DNA of 64,000 bases, taken from positions 33,206,283 through 33,270,282 of the forward strand of contig OU612066.1 of NCBI GenBank assembly GCA_914767715.1. Direction: 5' to 3'. A program made the position numbers and the translations under genes. Positions 50,301 through 59,713 of the stretch are shown piece by piece. The stretch comes from Membranipora membranacea. Its lineage: Eukaryota; Bryozoa; Gymnolaemata; Cheilostomatida; Membraniporidae. The notes beneath the pieces are model-generated. The model was not told where the DNA came from. It saw nothing but the letters and a program-made list of their open reading frames with translations, and made no database searches. The number at the start of each line of letters is the position of its first letter. Position 1 is the first letter of the stretch.

Positions 50301-52235
50301 GATACCTCTCTTACATTACCTACTCTTAGATACGTCTCTTACATTACCTACTCTTAGATACATCTCTTATATTACCTACTCTTAGCTCTGTCTCTTACAT
50401 TACCTTCTCTTAGATACATCTCTTATATTACCTACTCTTAGACACGTCTCTTATATTACCTACTCTTATATACATCTCTTACATTACCTACTCTTAGCTA
50501 TGTGTCTTACATTACCTACTCTTAGATATGTCTCTTACATTACCTACTCTTAGATATGTCTCTTACATTACCTACTCTTCGCTATGTCTCTTACATTACC
50601 TATTCTTAGACACGTCTCTTATATTACCTACTCTTCGCTATGTCTCTTACATTACCTACTCTTAGATATGTCTCTTATATTACCTTCTCTTAGATACATC
50701 TCTTATATTACCTACTCTTAGATACCTCTCTCACATTACCTACTCTTAGATACCTCTCTTACATTACCTACTCTTAGATACGTCTCTTACATTACCTACT
50801 CTTAGATACATCTCTTATATTACCTACTCTTAGCTCTGTCTCTTACATTACCTTCTCTTAGATACATCTCTTATATTACCTACTCTTAGACACGTCTCTT
50901 ATATTACCTACTCTTATATACATCTCTTACATTACCTACTCTTAGCTATGTGTCTTACATTACCTACTCTTAGATATGTCTCTTACATTACCTACTCTTA
51001 GATATGTCTCTTACATTACCTACTCTTCGCTATGTCTCTTACATTACCTATTCTTAGACACGTCTCTTATATTACCTACTCTTCGCTATGTCTCTTACAT
51101 TACCTACTCTTAGATATGTCTCTTACCTTACCTACTCTTAGCTATGTCTCTTACATTACCTACTCTTAGATACGTCTCTTACATAACCTACTCTTGGATA
51201 CGTCTCTTACATTACCTACTCTTAGATATGTCTCTTATATTACCTACTCTTAGATATGTCTCTTATATTACCTTCTCTTAGATACATCTCTTATATTACC
51301 TACTCTTAGATACCTTTGTTACATTACCTACTCTTAGCTATGTCTCTTACATTACCTACTCTTAGATATGTCTCTTACATTACCTACTCTTAGATATGTC
51401 TCTTACATTACCTACTCTTCGCTATGTCTCTTACATTACCTACTCTTAGATACGTCTCTTACATTACCTACTCTTAGATACATCTCTTATATTACCTTCT
51501 CTTAGATACATCTCTTATATTACCTACTCTTAGATACCTCTCCTACATTACCTACTCTTCGCTATGTCTCTTACATTACCTACTCTTCGCTATGTCTCTT
51601 ACATTACCTACTCTTAGATATGTCTCTTACATTACCTACTCTTAGATACGTCTCTTACATTACCTTCTCTTAGATACATCTCTTATATTACCTACTCTTA
51701 GATACGTCTCTTATATTACCTACTCTTATATACATCTCTTATATTACCTACTCTTAGATACCTCTCCTACATTACCTACTCTTCGCTATGTCTCTTACAT
51801 TACCTACTCTTAGATACCTCTCTTACATTACCTACTCTTAGATACCTCTCTTATATTACCTAGTCTTAGATACCTCTCTTACATTACCTACTCTTAGATA
51901 CCTCTCTTACATTACCTACTCTTAGATACGTCTCTTATATTATCTACTCTTAGCTATGTCTCTTACATTACCTTCTCTTAGATACATCTCTTATATTACC
52001 TACTCTTAGATACGTCTCTTATATTACCTACTCTTATATACATCTCTTATATTACCTACTCTTAGATACCTTTCTTACATTACCTACTCTTAGATACGTC
52101 TCTTACATTACCTACTCTTAGATTCGTCTCTTACATTACCTTCTCTTAGATACGTCTCTTATATTACCTACTCTTAGATATGTCTCTTATATTACCTACT
52201 CTTAGATACATCTCTTACACTATCTACTCTTAGAT
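35349..52235 (+). repeat. 16.9-kb array of 28-bp monomers with higher-order duplication
   Basis: About 600 head-to-tail copies of a 28-bp unit. The first part is TCTTACATTACC and the second TACTCTTAGATA plus a four-base variable end (ACGT, ATGT, ACAT or ACCT). Variation is confined to a few sites: C/T in CATTACC/TATTACC, A/T in CTACTC/CTTCTC, and AGATA/CGCTA. The written strand is very G-poor (about 2 G per 28 against 8 C). Rare variants recur at distances that are multiples of 28 (2800, 3108, 2940, 6020 and 6048 bp), showing kilobase-scale duplication inside the array. Register is kept except for small indels near 48450 and 48960. No long ORF exists in any frame. It is contiguous, without spacers. 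Confidence 0.97.
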
Positions 52236-52238
52236 AAG

Positions 52239-52408
52239 TGGTGCAGATTCTGAATCATAAATCATTTCTTGTCCTATTATAAGCGGTTTTCAAGATAACC
52301 CTCTTTTCAACTCCGTTTTCCTATGTGGCGTGGTTTAAAAGTACCAAACTGGAGACAGGACAACTCCGAATAGTTGCTCAAATAAGAGATCAGAAAACTT
52401 TCTATTGG
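52239..52408. repeat. dispersed repeat, copy of 25262-25440
   Basis: It abuts the last monomer of the 28-bp array. High similarity to the sequence at the 3' end of the first LINE, including the MITE-like arm and the adjoining AAGTACCAAACTGGA block. It marks the array's right edge. Confidence 0.75.
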
Positions 52409-52787
52409 TTGTGATTGCATACCATGAAGGAAGACAGCTCTTTATGGTCACACTCACATGATGCTTTCAGTCAACAGGAAACCAGCCAACAACAACATTC
52501 AGCATTTTCTAGATTCGAATCATATCTCCATCAGTTGGCTGAAGATTTGATTCGTTTCGATAATTTACGCTTTAGATTAGCTTGCTTTGTTCATTACTTT
52601 TGTGCTATTTGATCCAAAAATCCCTTGAATGATCATCACCCAGGTTATAGATGAAATAACAATGTTACTTATTTGCCTTGTCTGTGTTTGTAAGATAATC
52701 ACCTGACTCAGACGCGAGTTATTATATGACCGAAGAGCTTCGTGTTAAAAAAGTTGACAGAGCAACAATAACAGGCGACATCAGAAG
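52409..52787. other. spacer between array and Mab-21-like pseudogene
   Basis: An open frame on the plus strand (52415-52612) reads Gln/Ser-rich (QQETSQQQHSAFSRFESYL) with an AG-like acceptor inside, but I recognise nothing. A downstream exon of the 34-kb gene is conceivable but unsupported. Confidence 0.4.
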
Positions 52788-54106
52788 ATGGATTTTTCTA
52801 GTGAACTTGAGAGTAAGGAAATCCTTTGCAGATTGCTGGACAATTTCCGAGCTTTACGTCCCAGAACAGTCGACATGCAGCGTTGGTCAATAGCATACCA
52901 AGTAAAATTTCTCTTCGAAAAGCTCATTGAAAAGTCTTTTTTATGATGTATGTGTTATTGTAAACAGGCAGTACAGCAGTAAAGGTAAACGTAATGAGAC
53001 AAGCTGTATCAGGAGGATAGGTAGGTAACGGGATGTTGTCCAGGGAGCCTGATGTGATGTTGACTTTCAATGTAGACAATCTGGTATCTGGTCAATGTCA
53101 TATCAGGCAGGTACAGGGCAATCGGGCATATCTGAAGCTTGAGTTGTGCGATGCTGAGACGGCTGACACCGGATTGGTGTACAAGGCACCCACTTACTCC
53201 TAAAAAGCACCCTTCTCACCCATCTGACAGCTAAGAAGAATATAACTGTTATAGGCAATCTAGACTTGGATTATCACATGTGTGGTATAGTATCCAATAT
53301 ATCGGGGATCATGGAGCAGCAATCAAAATCAAAGGTTTACTACACAATCAATTAGATGCCTATCATTACAACGATGTTGATGATATTTCTGACTATGAGG
53401 CATTGGTGGATATTGTGCCAGCGGTCAAACTCCCAGATTGGCCACGATTTTGCAGTGAGTGGATAACACGACAGCGCCGCTGGCCTCCACAATCTATGGT
53501 GGAACAGATTGTGTCACAAGGTGTGATGGAAGTTTGTAAAGCGGGGGTAGGAGGTGACTGTTTTCTAACAAACTTTCCAATTTTGCACTCAAATTTGAAA
53601 TTTAAATCACTTTCTCTTCTTAAAATTCAACTCAAACCTCTTAAATTTGCAATAAATATCAAGTTTGATCCTGCATTGCTTTCCACTTTTCTAGCAAGCA
53701 GTTTGTTTTTGCTATGTTAAAACTAAATCATGTAAATTCTTCTTATGTAGGACTGCTGGATGACCTCATAGCTGCAGTTGCTTCAAAGCACCTGCCACAT
53801 TATTTCCTCCCACAGGTCAATCTGTTTGAACACATAGCTTCAGAATTCCTCCAGACGGTAGGAGAGAATCTGGTGAGGCTTCGCATAGACCCCTCACCGA
53901 GGGACAATTGCCCGGAGCAAGCCAACCTTGATGAACACGGCATTCTGAAGAAATATGGTATTGGTGACCACAATGGGGCATTTATAAAGAGACACATTGA
54001 TGGCCCTTCTAAGCGTGAGCAATTTGAGAATGAACACGGGATCAGAATGTCGAAGTATGAATATACAGAGGAAGAATGCAGCAAACTGAGGGATGTTGCC
54101 GAATGA
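52788..54106 (+). pseudogene. Mab-21/cGLR-like gene A, broken paralogue of gene B
   Basis: Collinear with the intact gene at 55221-59713 but disabled. It starts MDFSSELESKEILCRLLDNF. Near 52942 a frameshift/stop follows FEKLIEKSF. The GS motif (GSTAVKVNVMRQ) resumes in another frame, with a TAG near 53020 and a further stop near 53201. From 53280 it reads cleanly (IGDHGAAIKIKG, LVDIVPAVKLPDWP, FCSEWITRQRRWPP) to GVGGD near 53558. There about 230 bp encoding the WRLSFSRAE-to-CVL segment of gene B is missing, replaced by non-coding sequence. The final exon (about 53751-54106) is open: GLLDDLIAAVASKHLPHYFL. Several independent lesions make this a pseudogene. A hypothetical splice GGAG|GTGACT to GTAG|GACTG would keep frame across the gap. 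Confidence 0.85.
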
Positions 54107-55220
54107 GACAGCACTGAATCAGAATCGATACGCCCGAAATATCATCCTAAATATACGTTCTTTCCAAACAGAGTTGAATTAGGACCAGGGCTAAGATGAG
54201 AGTCAGGCCAAGGCCATGACCCTCATCTTAGAATTGGCAATGCAAAAAAGTGTTGACTCAAAATCTGAGATTAAAGTTTTAAGCACTAAGTAGCCTATAT
54301 GAGGACTTTTTATGCATAATGTTTATTATGAATATCAATTCTTCAAGATAGCTAGCGCAATGCATTTCTTTTTTCGGTGTTTGAGAATGTGGTCTGGCAG
54401 ATTTTTTTTTTTCTTTTGCCTGCCTCAAAGCAAACAACTTGAAGCTATTGCGGTATTTTAGGATAGCTCAATTTTATTCCCCTAAAACAAGTATTTTCAT
54501 TATGTTTTCTACACTCACATACAACATATCCTGTCCGGTCATCCAGAGTCACGGGCTCTCTCCACCCGATTTGACATTGACAGTCTACTCTAATAATTTA
54601 CCGAGGCCTAAAGCTTTTGCTCTGCCGTCATTTAGAGGTTCTTGATGAACATACAATCAACATTCAACTCCGCCGTCAATTACATCACCTTATTTTATGT
54701 TTTAACCCTAAATGCATTTATTTGAATGACGTAGAACAGTAAGTATAAATACAGTCTAACTTAATAACAAAAGTTGACCTTCTCTGTGAACTTTAACCTT
54801 TAAAAATTCATATCTTGTTCAAGCTCAAGTTCTATATTAGAAATACAAACGCTGTCGTAGGTGAGGCACTGTCACTACCATATTATCGGCTTAAAATTGT
54901 CTGAGCGAACATCTTATGAAAAATTATAAGTTTAAATCTCACCTAAAAATTAAATGATATTATATCATAAATAATTATTATCACATGTCATCAATGAAAA
55001 GGGCGTAGTGAAAGTGATCAGAATTACTTGGCAGAGATTGCAAGTTGCTTACCAGGAGAGTGCCTGGTTAATCTGAATGTGCTCTTCAACATCACCTGCA
55101 CTCATAAAGTACTCAAGCCTGATTATCACCGTCACATAGGGATATACACTGTCTCTGTGCTAGCGTCAAATTAAGCTCTGATTCTGCCCTCAATATTTTA
55201 GTCTCTGTCGGGAGGGATTG
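54107..55220. other. convergent spacer between genes A and B
   Basis: The 3' ends of the plus-strand pseudogene and the minus-strand gene face each other here. A short inverted pair, CTAAGATGAGAGTCA (54192-54206) and GACCCTCATCTTAG (54217-54230), could form a hairpin just after the pseudogene. No gene seen. Confidence 0.5.
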
Positions 55221-55651
55221 TCATTTAGGAATAAACTCCCTCACAGGATTTAGACAACCTGCATTATATAAATCGTTATAATGAATTCTTTGTAATCTCA
55301 TACATTCCACTTCTGTGTAACTATATCGAGCCTTTAAGTAAGACATGTAGATATCCAGCTTATCCTTACCATACCTACGTTCGTCACAATCATCAACAGT
55401 ATAAGTCGTGACGTGATTTCGCTTTCGCACACTTGGTTCACCAATACCTAGTTCTTCTAGAATATCACGCTCATTGAGTGGTCTGACGTCTGAACTTTCT
55501 TCTGGTGAAGGGTCTCTTCGTAGACTCACAAGGTTTTTCCCAGCTGTCTGGAGAAAATCTGATGGTATTTGTTCAAACAGATTGACTTGTGGAAGGAAAT
55601 AATGTGGCAGATGCTTTGAAGCAGCTGCAGCTATGAGGTCATCCAGCAGTC
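55221..55651 (-). CDS. gene B exon 2 (C-terminal lobe)
   Basis: 143 codons including the stop. Starts GLLDDLIAAAASKHLPHYFL and is closely similar to the last exon of gene A. It ends with a basic, Tyr-rich tail (RKRNHVTTYTVDD, YMSYLKARYSYTEVE). The acceptor GAAG sits only about 18 nt from the transposon edge. Confidence 0.85.
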
Positions 55652-58600
55652 CTTCAAAGTAGAAACAGGGGTGTTGAACCCACAAACGTCGCAAACGTCA
55701 AAACGTCGCAATCTAGCGTTCCACTAACGTCGCAATCCAAAAAACGTCGCAACGAAGGGTTTTTAAAACGTCGCAAACCCACAAACGTCACAATTTTTTA
55801 AACGTCGCAATAGCTCGAACCCACTAACGTCGCAAATGTCGCAACTCAACAAAAATACGAAGCTGTCTTCTCATTTGATGCAAATTGGTGATGATGATAT
55901 GTTGCGAGAAGTAGAAAGGAGCATACAAACTTCAAAACACGGTGGGGAATCGAATATCAACATTATATATTGTGCTATGGGTAATTGTTGAGTATTTTTC
56001 AGGTTATTTGAATCATTTTTTTCACTTCCTAGGGCCGTTTGTTGTTACCTCAGAATCCATTAATGCTGTCATACTAGGGATGCTAATCACTATCTAGCAG
56101 ACATAGTGACATACCAATTTGTGATGTACCTTAATGTTTGATTTAGCCAAAGATTGAACTTGTCAAGAGGTGTTGACACAGTTGGATTGAGTGCTATATT
56201 TATTCCTCTTGCTGACATGGCCTTAATCCATCAAATTGCACAGCCTTCCCATGATGCAACACTTTGGATTTCCCAGATAAATAAAGTCAAATTTTTTTAT
56301 ATACCATGTACCATGTAATTTTTTAATTTTCATTTTGTTGGGAGTTGTTTCCTCACAAAGTAAAATAGAATGACTCATAACATGTTTTCTACATCCCACT
56401 TATGAAATAAAACGGTATGGTAGAAAGTTCATCCATTCTCCCTGGTTGAACATTAATGAACCTTGATTACAAGCAGATGTACATGAACAACAATCTGAGA
56501 GCCCTGGGCATGTTTATTGAGTTAATTTTAGTTTGATCAATGGAAACAAAAACCTGTGTTCCTAGACAATACTGTGTGCCATGAGAATGTTTTGTCTTAT
56601 ATATAATATATATCTATGATATAGGCGCTGGCTGACCATGTTAGATTTATTTATCAATATGGATAATAAGTAGGCTATGGCTACAGCAGATTTTCTCAGC
56701 TCTTTTTAATATTTTATTCATTGACTCTCCTCCATACCACTGAATAGATAGTATAGGCAGCCCACTGTATGTATAGGTAGAATAGATAGATACTGCTTAA
56801 CTTTCTGGCTAGATAGGCAAAAGCAAGTTGAATTTTTAGAGGTAGGATAATAGTCTTTGGGTACCCAGGCATAGTTGAGCTGAAATTTTTTTAAATTGAT
56901 TTCATTACTAAACAAGCAAATCACGATATCTCAAAAAATTTCATCTGCTGGTCCCTTACCCTGTCTTGACAAGCTTTGTCGGAGGGTTCCCCTCTCCTTC
57001 CAGCAATGCTTGTCAAGAAAGGCCACTGTTTGCCATGGTCTTGCAGGATGTGGCACTTTGAAGACTTCTCTTTCAGGGAGTATACAATAACAAATTCAAT
57101 AAAATTTAAGAGGTTAACAGTTCCCATAATGCATATCTATGGAATTACCAAAGTATATTGAGGCCAATTATAATTTGACTTGAATTTTTTAGGGAAACCC
57201 ATTTATTTTATAACCATGGCAATTAACAATAAGCCGCTGGGTCACAAAGCGATAGTCAATTCTGTAAATTTTCAACTGCACTATCATTGACCCACTGTCA
57301 AGGTCTCTTGTCCATAACCCAGGGTTTGAGTTTACAAACTGCATATAATTCTAGTGATGAAAATACAATTGCCGTTACGCAATGCAAGGTGTAATATCGC
57401 ATCCTATTGTATGGTAATGGTTCCTATGGTATCCTGTTGAGGTTTTATTATCATACCATAAAACCAAAAAGTTGCATCTTGGGAATGATGTATAAATTCC
57501 TTATTCAGTAGATAAAGGGTAAGTCATAAAGAGATAAAGGGATTCATGCATAAATGATTCAACATTTATGGCATTATAAGTAGTGTAAAACCATAAAGTT
57601 GCATCTTGGGAATGATGTAAAAATTCCGTATTCAGTAGATAAAGGGTAAGTCATAAAGAGATAAAGGGATTCATGCATAAATGATTCAACATTCATGGCA
57701 TTTCAAGTAGTGTAAAAGCATAGCCCATATCAAACATGACAGTATATTTCAAGCTTGACATGTATGCAGATATTTGCCTTACTTGTGCTAAATCTTGATT
57801 ATCACCCATTTATGACAGTATTAATGGAGTCTGAGGTAACAATAAACGACCCTAGAAAGTGGAAAAATGATTCAAATAACCTGAAAACTACACAACAATT
57901 ATGCATGGCACAATATATAATGTTGATATTCAATTCCCCACCGTATTTTGTAGTTTGTATGCTCCTTTCTACTTCTCGCAACATATCATCATCACCAATT
58001 TGCATCAAATGAGAGGACAACTTCGTATTTGTGTTGAGTTGCGACATTTGCGACGTTAGTGGGTTCGAGCTATTGCGACATTTAAAAATTGCGACGTTTT
58101 AAAAACCCTTCATTGCGGCGTTTTTTGGATTGCGACGTTAGTGGAACGCTAGATTGCGACGTTTTGACGTTTGCGACGTTTGTGGGTTCAACAAGGGGAT
58201 TCGTAATAAAATCACTGATCAATGTCTTTGCAAGGAAAACTCATTTGCTTCAACCCTCACTCACACATCAAGCTTATGATAGAATCAATGATTTATATTG
58301 GCTTGAGACTTGAACTTGTAAAAATCTTATATGATTAATCCCAATAGACAGTACAAGTCACCACATATATGTATCCATATGTGCCATAATTATGAATTTT
58401 AAGTAGAACTGGCAGGAGCAAACAATAGCCTACAGGCAGTGTTGATTTGATTTTCTTGATGACAGAGTTATACGACCTATAGCACAGCCTTGTATCACGC
58501 AATCTTGGTCACTAGTACACAACAAAATTCAGATTCATTCATAAAAATGTTGTTACTGGAATCTCTTGCTAATCTCTTGCTAACCGGTATAAAACTTCAT

Positions 58601-59713
58601 TCTGCCAGTACAGCAATGATGGCCCTACCTTCCATCAAGAAAGGCAACTCCCATATCAAATATACCTGCCCTACCTAGAACACAGAGATGAAGGTTATCC
58701 CAGGTCCAAAAATCTGGGATTACTCTCTCGGCGGCCCACAGAAGTACGGTTTTACAATGATAGCTATTCAGAACTGATGGAGGTGATATTATATACTTCA
58801 CCATAAACTTGAGAATTCTTAGAGCGTGCTGTCTTGCAGGCCTGTCACGGTTGGATATCAAAGTTATTTCTGCTCTCGAAAATGAAAGTCTCCAGTCTGT
58901 TTTGGGGTCGCCTCCTACCCCAGCTTTACATACTAACATCACACCTTGTGATACAATATCCTCTACCAAGGAATGTGGAGGCCAAAGGCGTTTCCGTGTT
59001 TTCCACTCAGAGCAGCATTGCGGCCAATCCGGGACATTAATCGCCGGAACTAAATCAACTAATGCATCCAGAGTGGAAATATCCTCTACAGGATTATAAT
59101 ATTGTTTAAGTAGGGCTGAGGATTTTTGGTATACTCTGATTTTTATTGCTGCACCGTGATCTTCGATATGACGAATATGATAGGTTGCTTCTGGTTTGCT
59201 CGGATGTTCGTACCTTGGGCCATCAACACTGACATCTCTGTTTGCTGTCAGGCGGGTGAGAAGCATGCTTTTGAAGAGTGGTGGTGACAGGTATGCTGAT
59301 CCAGATGTGTTGTATAGCAGCTCTGTGTCAGTAGTTTCAGCATCAGATAGACAGATCTTCATAAACCCAGGATTGCCTTCAGATGGGATAATATGATGTT
59401 GTCCAGATATGAGATTATGCATATCAAAAATCAACATCAGATCTAGTTCTCGTGTAAAAATGGCCGACACCTCTGCCCCGGATACGGATTGCCTCATTAT
59501 GTTTACCTTTTCCGCTGTGCTGCCAGTCTCCAACAATACCAGTTTCAGGTTGATGGACTTACTAACAAGCTTTTCACAGAGAATATTTACATGGTGTGCG
59601 AGTTGAGAATTCGCTGCACTTAGAGTATAAGTCCCGATCGAATGTAGAAAACGAAAATGGTCCAAAAACCTGCAAAGGATTCTCTTACTCTCGATGCCGC
59701 TTGTAAAATCCAT
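55221..59713 (-). CDS. Mab-21 domain / cGAS-like nucleotidyltransferase, gene B (2 exons)
   Basis: Exons 59713-58675 and 55651-55221 join in phase 1 (CTAG|GTAGGG to GAAG|GACTG), giving 489 aa. Nucleotidyltransferase-core landmarks: the GS motif ETGSTAEKVN (G64-S65), then the metal-binding pair RELDLML (E89, D91), the strand DHGAAIKI (186-192) corresponding to GPAVTL, and ALVDLVPAI with the third acid D220, then VPDWP. The C-terminal helical lobe has the family hallmark WRLSFSRAE (274-282), SYHCKTVLLW (318-326) and LPHYFLPQVNLF. Animal cGLRs of this superfamily make cyclic dinucleotides on sensing nucleic acid, while other Mab-21 proteins are inactive. The retained E/D/D set suggests, but does not prove, catalysis. 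The intron holds a 2.5-kb transposon (55672-58193). Gene A is its broken inverted paralogue. Confidence 0.85.
55672..56074 (+). repeat. left terminal inverted repeat
   Basis: CpG-rich outer part with repeated ACGTCGCAA, then an AT-rich inner part. The inner part has an open frame reading toward the element centre (NTKLSSHLMQIGDDDMLREV, then IQTSKHGGESNINIIYCAM) and ends at a donor-like ATGG|GTAATT. Confidence 0.88.
56075..57810. other. transposon interior, non-coding
   Basis: About 1.7 kb without a plausible transposase or other domain. It contains a 127-bp tandem duplication (57461-57716). The short frames at 56718-57161 are antisense shadows of one another and have no motif. Confidence 0.6.
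57461..57716 (+). repeat. 127-bp tandem duplication
   Basis: Two adjacent copies (GTTGCATCTTGGGAATGATG at 57471 and at 57598) differ at only a few positions. It lies inside the transposon, so it is an internal amplification. Confidence 0.9.
57811..58193 (-). repeat. right terminal inverted repeat
   Basis: Reverse-complement partner of the left arm. On the minus strand it encodes the same peptide core (SSHLMQIGDDDMLREVERSI, then IQTTKYGGELNINIIYCAM), also reading inward. Confidence 0.88.
58675..59713 (-). CDS. gene B exon 1 (nucleotidyltransferase core)
   Basis: 346 codons plus one base. The uninterrupted frame runs on to 58625, adding 14 residues after CVLG, but that extension reads into the intron. 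The donor at CTAG|GTAGGG gives the phase needed for exon 2 and a junction, HLCVLGLLDDLIA, that fits the family. Confidence 0.85.

Larger units (their letters stand above)
55672..58193. mobile_element. 2.5-kb DNA transposon with ~400-bp inverted termini, in gene B intron
   Basis: Ends are TGTTGAACCC and GGGTTCAACA, flanked by the direct 5-bp duplication AGGGG (55667-55671 and 58194-58198). The left arm (55672 to about 56074) and right arm (about 57811-58193) are near-identical inverted copies, with weaker similarity running ~25 bp further in. The first ~165 bp of each arm is packed with ACGTCGCAA boxes (seven exact and two variant in the left arm). The interior has no transposase ORF, so the element is non-autonomous or has lost its gene. 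I cannot assign a superfamily from TSD length and tips. Confidence 0.88.

Noticed and set aside
35349-52235. CRISPR-like array
   Set aside because: Monomers are contiguous with no unique spacers, the locus is eukaryotic, and variation falls at fixed monomer sites.
53556-53750. Genuine intron in gene A that would keep it functional
   Set aside because: A GT-AG splice in phase is possible, but it would omit the conserved WRLSFSRAE lobe, and upstream frameshifts and stops already break the gene.
58625-58674. 14-residue extension at the end of gene B exon 1 (after CVLG)
   Set aside because: The donor at 58675 gives the correct phase and a family-like junction. The extension lies in the intron and overlaps a dispersed repeat.
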